NCBI RefSeq assembly: GCF_036370855.1
Contig: NC_088102.1
Span: 18,581,001 to 18,645,000, forward strand
Reading direction: 5' to 3'
Length of the DNA: 64,000 nt
DNA from: Dromaius novaehollandiae
Lineage: Eukaryota > Chordata > Aves > Casuariiformes > Dromaiidae
A model generated the notes under the pieces. That model made no database searches. It was not told the origin of the DNA and saw only the letters and a program-made list of their open reading frames with translations. The translations under genes and the position numbers were made by a program. Every line of letters begins with the position of its first letter. The stretch's first letter is position 1. Of the stretch, positions 45,505 to 59,400 are shown piece by piece.

Positions 45505-47133
45505 GCTTGCATTTTCCCTTCTAATTAGTTGCTGCCAATTATTGGGATTGAAGAGTGAGTTCCAGGGCGGAGCTGGACAAAAATAACCCAAAGGGAAGCA
45601 ACTGGCTCTTACTGTGCCTTTGTGTCTGCCTTTCCATCTCCTACTCAAAAGCTGGATCGGCTGTTTGTGTATCCACCTCCTTAGCAATGATAAGGACAAT
45701 GGTAATTTGGTAGATTAGAATAGAAGCATAGCTTTCCTCCCCCCTGAAGAGGATTTTAGGTTATTTTATAACTCATCAGCAGATTGTGATCACACCAGTG
45801 TTGTGATGGGGAGAGGCAGGCACCGGGAAATCTAGGTAATTCCATAACGGGAAACAAATGTAATACAGCTGAAGTGTTGGCTTTAGGCTCTCTTTCTGAG
45901 AGGGAGAATGAGATTTTGAATAACAGCGCTCCTGTATGATTTTGCTTGTCTGGGCAGCTGCTAGAAAATCTGAGGAGACCCAAGAAATTGTCTAGTTCTT
46001 CCAGTTACACAGTGTAGCAGAGCTCCCGGAGGATCTAATGTAATGGCATTTTGGGGGTTATACATCAGCTTGTATATGCCTTCTTGGCCAAATTTGGGAA
46101 AGTTGTAGTTGTATAATACATTAGCCTCAGTCACTGCTGGAAATGTGTGTTAAAGCTGCTGTCTAGGATAAGTCATGAGAAGAATAAGGACAGGTTTAAT
46201 TAGAGCACTTGGAGAGCGTGTGCGTGCGCATCTGTGTGAGATAAGCAAGACGTACCAGCGAGGATTGGAGATGCAGAAGACAGCAAGGCAGATGCTTTGA
46301 GAGTGAGCTCAAGGAAGAGTCTTAGGCATAGTGATGCCTGCAGAAGGACTGAAGCTGAGCCAAGGAAAAAAAATGTTCGATTCAGAGAAATGGGATGCTC
46401 TGAACTTCTTGTGGGTAAACAGGACTGTGTTGAAGAACTTCCTGACTATCATTAAGTATGGCTTATGGAGGGATGAGAATTTTTTCTGAAAGCTTGGATC
46501 AAAAACAGATAGTAGCTATGCTTTATTATTTATAAAATGCTGTATTTTTCTGCCTATTGCTCTGCAAATGATCCACTGAAGCAGACAGAAAAATGGGTAT
46601 TCTTGCAGACCTATGCATATGCTACTGCTTAAAGCAAAAAGCCTATGGACTGGAAGAAGTAGGAAGAATTTTAATCTTTCTTTAACAAGAAACTTCAGTG
46701 TTATGTAAAGTGGAATAAAATGCTTGGCAAAATAGGTACCTATGCAACGCACATACAGATGCCCCTCCCTGAAGTGGTCTCAACACCTGGGCAGGAATTT
46801 TCTCCAGCTAGGGTAGGGATTCTCAGAGATCCCGTTCGCCCGTTCTGGGTGCAGGAACTGTCTCAAGCGATGGAGACTCTTTCTCTCACTGTCTCATCTT
46901 TGTTCCAGCTTCAGGTTTGCTTTCTCTGACCTTGGCTGATCCTACACTTACCTACGTTTCTCCCTGCTCAAAGCTTTATAGTGTATTTCTGTGAATCTTC
47001 CTGACCTACATTGCCTTAATATTAAAAGGTTGGCAGCACTACTTTGTTCCATGTGTTCGATTTCCAGCTCCTCAGACTGCAGCCCTCTGCAAGGAAACTG
47101 GGGGAAACCCTGTCTCTTATCTGAACCTTTTGG

Positions 47134-47217
47134 TAGTACCTGTTCCTGAAGGTGTAGTGACCCACCCTTGGGTCGGGTCTATCAGGGATGTGATAGGGCC
47201 TTCGGCAACAGGTACTA
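47134..47217. mobile_element. 84-bp palindromic element with TA ends (possible Tc1/mariner-type MITE relic)
   Basis: The 19-base arms at 47134-47152 and 47199-47217 are inverted copies matching at 17 of 19 positions (TAGTACCTGTT...GAAGG). They enclose two further hairpins: GACCC...GGGTC (47159-47179) and CTATCA...TGATAG (47179-47196). Both outer edges are TA, the target of Tc1/mariner-like transposons. The shape suggests a tiny non-autonomous element, but a structured non-coding RNA or chance cannot be ruled out. Confidence 0.45.
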
Positions 47218-50200
47218 GGCGCTGCAGCCATTGGCATTCCTGTGACTTTCAGCTGTTGTCATATCAGCCTGAAATCATACACTGTCAGCAAGCAGATTGC
47301 TCTGACTTCTGGCATGCGTTTGTATTGAAATGGAGTCCTGTTGTTTTGACATTTCCTCTGGAGGGGGAAGAGAGGGGCAAAAGTGTGTGTCAGTGGAAAA
47401 TTTCCATTATTTACCACTGGGAACCAACATGAGTGACTTTTATGCATAGCTTAAAGGTGCCTTATAAGCTAAAATAAGATGAGTGAAAGAAGAATGTGGT
47501 TTGGGTAAGTCCTTAAAGGCAGCATCTGGGCAGTTTCACACCAGTAGAGAGGCTAATTTCACTTGAATCATATCTTTAACATGGGACCTTTTTAATGTTT
47601 TGTGTAGTTAGGAGAAAATATGGTCATCTATATGACTTCTGCCAGTATGCTCATCCTGAAAGGTGATATGCTGTTTAGGTTCTGCTCTGGGTTTTTTTGC
47701 TGTTCACACATATCAGTTGTTTGTGTTATTCTGCATGTTATGTAATTGAAGTCATTCGTTAGCATAGTGTCCTTCAGTTTAGCTACTTTTTCTTGCGAGT
47801 AGGACCATACCCAATTATTGCATCTGTTCCTGATGTTTTACTTGATTTGCATGATCATGTGTATCTTCTGCAGATCGCCAAGATGATTCACTGCAGCGCT
47901 GTCTAATGTTCTGTCCTGCTGCTTCTCAGGGAGGTTGGCCACATGTCAATTAGTGGAATATTACGAAATAGTGTGACCGTAACACTTGTGGGAAGCCAAG
48001 TTTTCGTTTTATTACAGGCCTCTCAAAGAGGCTTCCAAATAAAGAAAAATCATTTTTCTTTGAAAACTTTGGTTGGTGTTAACCTAATCTCAAGGCGGAA
48101 GAGTAAGTTGCAGGGGAGGGAAGCTGCTGTTATTGGTGCTGGCATCTGAACCTGTTGAAATGGAGAAAAGCAATCCATTTCACATTTCATTAATTTGTAC
48201 CATGTATTTACTAGTTTATATCTTGTTCTTCTCAAACAGGGAACTGGGCTGCAGAGCTGCACTTTTCACATTCTAGTGCTTTTCTGTCCGCCGTTGACAT
48301 GGTTCATGCAGTGTTTGGGGGCCGAGTAGCAAAATAAAGATGAAAGCCTGTTTCAAGTTGTTAGGCTGATGGAACTGTTTTTAGCCAACATTAATTTGGG
48401 GCTAAACTGACCAGCCCTCTTCAAAATAGCAGCTGCATTCAGAAATGCCCCAAACTATAGACTGAAGCTTGAAATGCCTCTCAAAGGGAGCAAACAAAGC
48501 AGAGGAACTGACTGAGTAAGTTATATGAGTTTTTACTGATACACAGTGTTTGAGGAGCAAAGATTTCTAGGAACATATCTTGCATTAATCATTTCTTGCT
48601 AACTCTTTCCATGGATGTCCTTTTAACCTGATGAAATGGCAGATAGTTACATATATGTTACAGAACATGTATTTGGCCATAGTAATTTCTTCACTCTCAT
48701 TCTTCCTGTTAATTATGTTTATGAAACAATGACGTTACTGTGGTTCCATAACTTAAGAGCAAAGTTGTTCCTTACGTATGCAAATGATGATCACTGGTGA
48801 ATGTGGGAGACAAGAAATTACAAATGCTCTCAAAGCTAGTGAGACTTGGTCACTGACTTGTACCACGTTCAAACTGTAGTGCCATCCTTTTCGCAGAAAA
48901 AAATGGGGGGGGTGGGGGAAGAAGGTTGCAATAGGGTTTCTTTTGTGAGCAGACATATTAACTTATTCTTGTTAACCTTGTCTTGTTTGTATGATGCAGT
49001 TTTGCCAGTTTTGCATGGAGAAAACCCCCAGACACCTATATATCTTGTTGAAGCCTGGCTGGAAATGAATAAACTCATTTTTGCGTGGCAAATTGCTGAA
49101 CTTAAATGTGTGTCATACTTCTGCCAAAAAAATGCCCAGCCTTTCTTAGGTCCAAGAAGTGGAAAAAAAAAATTATATTACACATTTCTCATGCATGTTT
49201 CAGTAGGTGTCTGGCCTCTATAAAACTCCCAAAAGGTTTATTTAAGGCTCTTTGCCAGTGTCTTGGAAAGTTGCAGTGAGCGTACAGCATTTGGTTTCAG
49301 GGTTAATGGATTAAATACCCTTTCTAGAGGAAAGCCTGTGCGGCAGACATGCTTTTCTCCCCTTGCCCCTTGTTCTCAGGGGAGTGGAAATGTGCTCCCA
49401 TTCTCCCTGCCAGTGTGCAGGAGGCCTGTAGGACCTGTGGCACCGGGCAGGCGGGGGCCCGGCAGAGCCACCGTGAAGCGTGCACGCTGGGCTGGCAGTC
49501 CTTGCGTAGCACGTTCTTGTTAAAGACAAGGGCATTTGCAGCTCCTTCTCTGAATGTGAATTCCAGCTCCGAGGTTCTGGCAAGCTGCTGAGGTGTTTTT
49601 ATTTGGGTAAAAGGTAGGAATCCGGATAAAACTTATGAAAGTAAATGGAGCACCTGTAATATACTGGAGAGAGGTGATGGGAGCAACAGAGGGAGGGCTG
49701 TGGCAATGGCACCTTCTAAGAAGCCTGTGTGCTTTTAAGCTTGCTTTAGTTACTTTTTTAGAAGCTCGGGCAACTCTGAGCTTTGATTAGTGGGTGAGAA
49801 TTTAGCAGACATTTTTATCTCTTTTCTTGCACAGAAGGGTTTTAGGTTGGCTTACCAGATGTGTTAAAAATCCTTTGTAGAAACTCATTATAGGAAGGAG
49901 ACCCCCACCCTCCAGAAAACTCTTAATTCGTTCTTGGGATTTAGCCATGATTTTGAGGATTTTAACAAAATTTCTCCTTCAAGCCATGTCACTGTTACAT
50001 CAGATGCCTCAAAGCGGTTTTAACAGCCCAGGCATCAATTAGGTGGGAGGCCTACAAGCTCTGAACCCCTCTGTAGACCTCTCAGAGGCTTGAAGAAGAC
50101 GCGTTGTTTTCCTGAATTGGTTTGTGTTATCAGAGTCGACTTGTGTGACCAGAATCTCCGTGCAGTTGCTCTGCAGTGTTGGGTGCTTTACAAGTGTACT

Positions 50201-53200
50201 GCCCAGAGGGATTCTGTCTAGTTAAGACATGCTATGGATAATGGTCCTAATAAGTGATGGTTTCTAATAGTTTCCTTTTCTTTATATGCTTTTGTCAGGT
50301 AGCTATGTGCAAGCTGCAAAGACAAGGTGTTTAAAAATGACTGTGGCAGGTACCTAAAACTAAAGAGAAGTCCTGATGGGGTCAGATTCTTAGATGTCAA
50401 TTGCCAAGCGCTTTTCAAAAAGTTGGCCTACTGTAAGCGAAGATAGATTGGGCACTCAGAGTTGTTTTGTACTCTTGAGAGACCAAGCCAGTTCACCTTG
50501 TCTTCTGCTCTTCTCTTTTACTCCCCCCCCACCTCCCCAGCAAAAAAGACAGCTGCTGTCAGTAGAGTTAGTCATGCCCACTTAGGTTGACTTACCAGAT
50601 GTATTCCACTTCTTCAGTTTGAGTTTCCTTTCCAGATAGAACAGGGAGGCATTGGGGAGGTTTATATGTAGGGTGTGAGGTAAATGTATTTGATTCGAAG
50701 ATACCTCTATGCTGTCCAGTGTATAGCAGCCTCAGTCCTTGTATTGTCTCTTTAACCTTTGCTCGAAAGCTGATAACAGTATGCCGTCTGTATTAATGCT
50801 GGTGAACCAATATTCGTGATTTGGGCAGCTTATCTGCAGTAGTAGAGAAGAATTGTTTGATGCCTAAGGCTGATTGGTGGTGCTTAAGTCAAAAACCACT
50901 AATGAAACAAGTTTCTGGATGTCTTAATGCAAGTCATGATTCTGTAGTGCCCAAAGGAAGTAAAAAATGCCCACTGTCTCTATGTAGACCTCATCTCGTC
51001 TTTCAAAAGCCTCAGAAACCTTGAATATATTTGATTAACCACTGCATGGGAGGCAGCTGTTTATCTCATTAATAATTGGGCATTGGGAGTTGTTAAGATC
51101 CTGAGAGAAAACTGTCTATAAAATATGCATGCAGGTTTCACTAGCCTTGGTGTACATATGTTAAAAATTAGAAACCATATTGAACAGCAAGTAATTTTAT
51201 GTTAGGTCACATTGAACAGTGAGGCAGGAATGTAAAGAAGCCCCAGAATAAACCAGGGCTTGCGTCTGGCTTAAATGCTTCCATTTCTGAGAGCTGATCT
51301 GCTCCCAGATGGAAATCTGTAAGGAAAACATGATTTTTATGGCCTTCCAGAAGAGGGGCTTCTTTATGGATGTGGGGTGGATAAAGTTTTATTCACTCAC
51401 TCTGTTTTACAGCCTCACCTGTACTGTGATCAAAAAAAAATTCTCTTCTTTCCCCTGCTCTGCCTTTCTCTTCTTGTCTTTTTGTTTTTCTTTTCCAATC
51501 TCAGTGGGCCTGTAGTTCAATCTAGCTTTGACTGTAGTGCAAGAAGATACCTGTGAGACAGCTTTATACCAGCCAATTCAGGGGATTTTGGCAGTGAAGA
51601 ATGAAGCACAGGCTGCAAAACCCAGAAGCTGCATACAGCCTCAGGTGAGCTCTACAGGCTGCACTAAGCTACATGCTGCTGCAGGAAAGTAGCTCTTAGT
51701 ACCTGGGCTATGGAGTTTAAAGCTAAATGAGGCTCAGGTTTCTAAATAAATTTACAGCTATGCAGGCTGAAGTGTAGGTGTATGCATTTATTTCCCTCCC
51801 AATACATTGCTTCAGCACTTGTTAATTCTTAGGCCCTCTCTCAAAAGATGAGGCCTCTGGAAGGAAGCAGGCAAGAAGCTTGATTAACTTGTCTGATGCA
51901 GTTCAAGGATTTACTGGTAAACCCGTGTGTTCGAGAGTTTGTATTGCTCAGAAGCAATGCAGAGGCCAGCATAATGATAGATAGAGTCTGGAGGCTCTGC
52001 ACTTCAGCTGACTTCACATATGGTGGTATCTGAGTCTTAGAGAATCAGCATTTGACTAATGCTGTTATCCAGTTTTTGTTTGAGAGCTGTCTGAGCATGA
52101 AGTTAGAAGGACCCACGCAAAGGTAGGATGAATTCTGCATGTTGCTGGACAAAGCTTATTGAAGGGCATCAAAATGCAACTGGCGTACATTGTAAATGTA
52201 AAGCTGTGTCAGTCTGTCATTGCAAGATTTGCATGCTGCCAGCTCTCCCTGCTGTGAGAAGGGAGTTCTCAAGCTGGTGATGCTTTGTAGAAGAGCAACT
52301 TCAGGCATGAACTGAACCTGCAGCCCTGCACTTTCAGGCTGCAGCACTTCTAGTTGGGTGTGCTCTTGCCTGTGAGTCCTCTCAGAAGCTTCAGCCTGAG
52401 AAGTCTAGTAGCTGAAGCCCAAGGAGCATTAGGATGTTTCCAGTTAACTGACAGCAGGTGGTTTCTTAAAGTGTTTTTCTTTAAATTTTGTACTCTTCAT
52501 CTCATGTGACCATTTGTGACTGACTGATTTATTGTTACTTTTTTAAACTAGCACTGTTCTGTCAGCCCTTTCTAATCCTGTTTTGCCCAGTTGCTTACCG
52601 TTACATTTTGCTTTTCGAGCACATAGAGCGTGCTTTGTACTTGACATGAAATAGTTGATGATACAAGTTTCTTTGAGTGGCCACTGACGAAGAAGTTTAA
52701 TGATTTGTGTTGTCTGGGATGTAGACCCATCACTTAGAGTGTAAGCTTGGGTTTACTTAGTGGATTTAACTATGGAAGATGAACTCTCTTGTTAACTGGC
52801 ATTGTCTGGAAAACTAAATTATATCTGCTTGTTGGACTTACCTCCACCTTTCCCCCACACCAACTGTATCTGTTTACCTTTAGTTTTCAATCTAGAGTAG
52901 TCCTGGTTGTGTTATCCAGAAATTATCTTCATTAAATCAGTGCGAGTTTTCCTTTCAGCTTCAGTGTAGGCAACATTTCATGGCAAGTCTCTTAGTATGG
53001 TTTTACTTCCATTACATTCAAACTTAGTTCCAGAGAAATTGAAGAGATGCCAATATCTGCTTACTTTCTTTAGCAGAGTTAAGAAGAGGGATTTTTTTCC
53101 CCTGCAATTTGGCAGCATCTTGAAAGTCAGAAGTAAACAAATTACCAATCAACTAACTAATGAGCTTCTTGGTGGATAGGGGATTGCCCTTCTTTCCTGA

Positions 53201-56200
53201 GCTGAAGATTCCCTTGATGAAGAAAATTTGCTTGCCTGATTTCTGGGGCGCTGCTTGCAACAGAGAATGGAGTCTTCAGTATCTTTCTTGACACTCAGTG
53301 ACTTATCTTGTGATTTAAGAGAACATCGGACTATTTAGTAATTTTTAACTGCTGGCTTAAACTAATATGGGGGAGGGTTGCTCAGAATGATGTAAATGTA
53401 AATTTTTAGAAACTTAATGTCAGAGAATGAAATATTAAACTGTTTTATGGTTAAGGTACCAAGAACAGTGTGACAGCTAATTGAACATATCATGGCACTG
53501 GAGATCAAATATGCAGTAGTAAGTGTCTTTCAGATTATAAACCTTTTGTTGTGAGGGTTATTGCTCATCTTGTTTGTAAAACACAAGTGTGTCCATATGT
53601 TTCTAGACACGTCTAGCAGCTCCTGCAGTAGGAGTTTAAAATATATGCAAAAGATAAATACCATGTCTGTCCCCAGAAGGGATAAAGTCTTCTGCCTTGT
53701 GATTCTGCTGCTGCTTCTCAGGTCTCTTTCAGTCATCACCAGTGCCTTGTGACCTTAGAAAGAGTTTTGAAAAGGATGGGTCATATGTTTGCTTTTTGCA
53801 AAGGGTCATACTAACCGTAGGGTGATTAGGGTCATGGAGAGACAATGGGAGCTTGGAGCAGAGAGGACATGATTGCTCTTTGCAATGCTTAAGGAGGGAA
53901 GAAGTTTGTTGGAGCCAAAGGATGACTCTGGGATGATTTAGCCTGCAAATTTGAAGGACCTTTGAAGAGATTAGTCCTGTAATGGAAGATACAGCATCAA
54001 AAAACTTGGTTTGAAGACTGTTTCTAACTGACTTACAAAGAGATTGCATGTTGTGGCTGCCTGCCATAGCAGAGAACTGGATCTGGTGAGGCCAAAATTC
54101 ACTGTTGGTGTTGTATGCTTATGTTTGAAGGCCAAACCCTGCATAACTACTTATAATTATTATTGGTTACTAAATATATCTTTGAATGTCTGGTAGGATA
54201 AATAATTCATTGCCTTGAATAGTTTTTTTTGTGCTGCTATATATCATTTCTTCTCTCTGGTGGCTCCTCACTCTTTTTCTTAGAAGAGCAGGGTTAAAGG
54301 TTTTGTGTCCCTGCTGGGAAAACAGTGTGTATGGGCTCCTTGAACGTGGGGCTCCGGTTCCAAGAAGAAAATCTTGCAGAACTCGGCAGCGCTGGTCTGT
54401 GTTATATATCTAGTTTAAGAAGAAGACAGATCCTCTCAAGTTTGTGTTTCATGACTTAATGGCTTTTATGACTTTTATGATTTACAGATTTTATTTCCGT
54501 AATAGCTGTTGTTTAATGCTGAAATTAGTAACCCTGTAATGTTTCATGAAACCATTGTTAAGACTTAGTCTTAATGTTTAGTAACTGAAGGCAGTTTATT
54601 TCCTTTCAGTTACTGTTTAAAGCATCTGGTTTCTTTCTTTCGTGGCTCCCCCCACTTGAACCTCTGAAGACTTTTAAACTTCACTTCCCAAACTGTGTTT
54701 TAGTTTGGATGCTGCAGTTTGTCACTGGTCTTGCAGCATATCGGGTTAGCTGGTTTTTAGCTGAGCTCCGAGCTGGTGCATGTATGTGGGTGTTGTGGTG
54801 GGAATGTAAGGCGGGGGGAAGCCTTGCAGTGCCTCCGAACGGTGCTGCTGCCTGCCCGGCCAGAATACTTTCCTGCTTGCTAGTCCATTGCCTGGCACTC
54901 TGTTCAGATACAGCACTCTAAGCAGCACATTTGTAGTTGTAAATGGGATGATATAATGCTTTGAAGATGTGGAGAAAATCACATAGTTCTGCCAAATGTC
55001 AGGCGTGAATGGAATGATGGTGTGAAAATCATTTACGGTGTTGCAGTGTTTGATGTACGAGTGCTCCTACTGCTCGGACTGTTCCCTATTGATATAAAAC
55101 AAGGAAGAAATGCACAGGTGTGCCTACCCTCAGTGATTTTCTACTTAAATGGCCCCCTGTGACCACCAGAAGCCTTATTTTTTCAGCCCACCTAAAGAGC
55201 ATGTAGGCAAAGTTTTAAGTGACACTTGCTCACTAATGCTATGTTAGCTGTTGATGCATGACTATGGAAGTGTACTTTATATCCCTTCTCTTGTGGATTT
55301 AGGGTGCTTCACAGAGAGACTGAGAAAACAGGGAAAAAAAACAAGCCCCCACCATAGGCTAATTTTTGATCCATTTCAATTGTAAATCTTTCAGAAATAC
55401 TGATTACAGAAGGAGGCCAAACTTGCTGAAAGGTAAGAATAGTTGGATTTAAATTGGGAAAACTTAACCCTGATTAATTGCCTGCTTAATAGAGTGGATA
55501 CGCCCCCTCCGCCTCCCAGAAAAATCCACAGACAAGAACCCCATGTTACAAGGGAGTCTTGTAATATTTCAGATGCCTTCAGTGAACTTCAGCGGGAAGT
55601 GACGGCTCCCCCCATGAGGCTGGGCCTCCTGACAGTGAGCACTCGTTTGGGGGATGCCACTTGGTTACCTCCTTGAGGGGGACAGTAAGATAGAGCCTGT
55701 CAGTAATGAAAGATGATAAAAGCAAGGATCCTCACAAAAACTTAACAACAGAAATGCAGGGTACCCTCCTGATGGAAAAAAAGAAGGCAAATCAACCGAG
55801 CTTGCCTTTGTGCCAGGAGAAGGAGCAGGGTGTCTGCAAGGTGTGAACAGACAAGATCTGCTGTGTTTTGCACTTAGCTCTGGTGCTGTTTTGCATGGCG
55901 CCATCCTTATGGTCTGATAATTTCAGTGTGGTGGAAAGTCTCTTAGCGGATGCAGGTTTTTGCTCCAATTCATTAATATTTCTAAAACCCCCATGGATGT
56001 TGATACTGCTTTTCTAGAAAAATGTTTTTATTTCTTATATCAAAGCAATACATTATTATTGTGTGCTCCTTAAATGGGAGATTTTAGAGGTGAAACTTTC
56101 TGAGAAAATGACTATCACTGCATGCATTAATAACTTTTTAGGTTATTAAAACAAATACTTTTTTTTTTATTTTTGAAATTCTGAATGTTTGGCATTTTTG

Positions 56201-56408
56201 TTACTTGTCCCTCAGACCAGACAGCAAAGATATGCTAGTTAATTTAACCATGACTATGGTATGTGACCTGATAGTTGCTTTCTGTTTCTAACTATCATTC
56301 ACTAGCATAGTGGTGTAATGTTCAGGTCCTAGGTGCTATGGGGAAGTATTAAATCCAGACTATTTACTTCAGATATAAAAAAGTAAATAAATTAATGGAA
56401 CTATTTCA

Positions 56409-56474
56409 CATAGTTTGAGGTAAAACACCATCATAGTTTGATAGTAAAACATAGTTTGAGGTTGTGGTAAAACA
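56409..56474. repeat. Short imperfect tandem array
   Basis: Three units contain CATAGTTTGAGG or CATAGTTTGATAG followed by GTAAAACA-type words, with lengths of about 20-26 bases. This is probably local slippage. Confidence 0.7.
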
Positions 56475-59400
56475 TCAATTCCAGAACATGAAATAATGAG
56501 GTCATAGTAACTTGATATTGAATTTTTTTCTGAATCCATGGATCATCCGAACTTAAACGTGAAGTCAACTTGCATGGTAAAGATTTTAATCACTATTGCA
56601 TACAGTGAGGCTTGCATTATCAAGTAGAGGTGTTCGCTGGTTTCTTGTATGGAACTAAGAAGTCATAAACTTCTGGGTTTTATTCTGTATTGCAGGTTAA
56701 TGCAACGGTAACTTATGATGAACATTTCTGTTCTTCTTAAGTGTTACAGTGTATGATCAAACAGAGCTCTGTGGTGAAGGAAGGTTGCACCAGAAACACT
56801 AGTCAGTGATGTGTGCTGCACCTGAATAGGTTTCTATGGCTTCACAGGCCAACTGTGCCCAATCAAAGTATTAAAGCTTTGCTGCAAATGAGGTGTTTAG
56901 TTTTACCACTTTAAACTGCTTTTTATTTCTCTCTCTCTTTTTCCCCAGCGGTTTTGTAACAGTTAGTATATTTTTTTTTTTCCTGGGCTGATGACTGGAG
57001 TATAAGATTCCTATCTAAATGCTCTTTGGAATGGATGTGTTTTAAAAATAGTGACCTCTGGGAATATAGTTTAGAATTGACTTTTTGAAAAAAAAAAGAA
57101 AAAATCTGTGCAGTGAAATCAGGCAGATAGACTCTCTTTGGCCCAGTTGTGTTGCCTGTTTGGAAGGAGGAGGGAAATGCTTACAGCTAATAAGAATCTT
57201 TTCTCAGAAAAACAGACTTGCTGTGGGTGTTGTATAGCCAGTATCATGAGGCAGGCAAGCTGACTATGGGAGCCCTGCTGCTGGTAGGATGCGGCTTGGT
57301 TGCAAGGTGCATGTGAGGAAAGAAGGGTCACAGGCAGCACCGAGCTTCACAGAGGAGCACAGCAATAGTGGCCACATCTCCAGGTGAAGCAGCCCCGCTG
57401 AGGGACCACCTGCCTTTACAATAGGTGTTGGTACAGCTGGAAGCATTCTCCTCTTACAGACTTCGCTTACCTTAATTGTCTCGTCTGGAAGAATTTGTGG
57501 TGGTTTTAGCTCTGCACCGAAGTCTGAGTTGGGGCTCTGTACCTATACAAGCATCTATGGTTTGTGCTGGGAGAGGAGTTTGTCAAAGTATCTTGTGTAT
57601 TTAGTGCATCTCCGGTGAATGTTTCGGTGTAGCTAATAGAGAGCCTGTCCTCTGTTAACGAAACAGCCCAAAAGAAAGTATACCTAGGGTGTAGGATGTA
57701 CTTTTTTTACTAGCTTTTTAAGCACAAAGTGAAGCAGTAGTGGCCGACCTATGACTGTATCAGTTTCCCAGAACAATTAATTCAGGAACTATTTGTCTCC
57801 ACTGAGCACCCCTCGCAGGTGGCCCCTTGTTGGTGAATCGTTCTGGTGGCCCACAGACTGCTTCCTCCTGTCTGGTTATTTTTTTTGAGGGTCCTGTAGT
57901 TTCTGGAACCTGTTTCTGCCCCTGCCTGTCCCCAAGCCCCCTTCATGCATGAGGGGGGGGTGGTCACAGTGGGGTTACATGCTGTTACGTGCTTGCTTGC
58001 ATAGGGGACATCTTGCTGCGTTGTGCCTGTGTCTGCAGCTGTGACCTCCCAGCCTGAAAGGTTGGAGTTGGTGATTCGGGAAATCTCTGGAGTGGAAAAT
58101 CAGCTAATGCCAGGACTGAGGCGTGTGGTTGCTTGTCATCCTGGTTGTTTTGGAGACCTTTTGTTTTTTAAATAACTTCTTTTCCAAAAAAAAAAAAAAA
58201 GCCATTTGGCATAGGACTTTTCCCAGATTAACTAGTTCTCAAAATATGTATGCTTTTACAGTTCCTTCTCCCCTGTGTTTAAATATAAAAATATTACAAT
58301 GTTTCAGATAACTAAAGGGGAAATCCCACTTCTGAAAAAGACGAAGACCCAGCACTACAAGCCAACCTTGCTAATCATTTCCTCCTTCCTTTAGCTTTTT
58401 TAAGCATGTGTGACTTCATATCCAGCATCAGACACCTCTTTTACTATTTCTGTGCTGGCACAAACAACAGTGGTAGTCTGGCTTCTTCCTTTGTGCTGGT
58501 GCAGGACAATCAGTTTCGACAGAGCCCAGTAAACTTGTGGAGTCCGTTTTTGGGGGGATTATAAAAAGCCTTTGGAATGATTCCTTCTCAAGGGGCTTTG
58601 GCAGCCAACCTGAGAGTATTTTTCTTCTTCAAAGCAGAACAAAGCTTATTCAGTGTGTGTGCAGGCATGGCAGAAAACGCAGCCTTTCTGGCAGCCTCCG
58701 TCCTTCGAGGGGCTCTGGAGTAGCCCTTTCCGAGACACTGAAGCCTGGCGTATTTCAGTGGCAGTTTGAGTTGTTCTGTTTACTCCAGGGCAGGCACAGC
58801 AAAAATGTAGCTGGTTTGGCTATTTTAAGTTTTAGCTTACAATACTTGGAATGCTTCTGAGTGGGCTGCTGCAGTGCTGCAAGAAGCACTCCCTACCTGT
58901 TATTTCTTGTTTAACAATGATTTTCACACAGCTAAGCAAGATAAAACAATTTGGCTGTTAACTCTTTCTCTACAGGAGTCAATTCCCCCTGCCCTAACAC
59001 CATTAGAAGTACGCAGGTGGCTAGCCTCGGGTGACTTTCTGCAGCAATGTTTGCCATGTAATGGCAGCTTATAAATCGCCTGCCATTTACAGACTGCAGT
59101 TATCTGCAAGAGGGCTTTGAAACTCTTTATAAGGGGTGCTTGGTTTCATTTTCTTTTTAATTTCCGTGCTGAGCAACGGCGAGCTCTCTGCTGTGGGTGT
59201 GCAGGGCATGCTGCTTCTAGGCCAGAGAAACTGCAGACTTGGAAAGTGGAAGAAGGGAGCAATTTGTGTCATAGATGCTGATTGATTGCCTGTCCCTTTG
59301 GGCATCTTTGTAATGACCTTCCAGAAGAAAGACTTACTGTATTGGGCAGAAAACTGGAGGAGCCATTGTGTATTCAGCAGTGTGCAGCAGTTGCAGCTAT

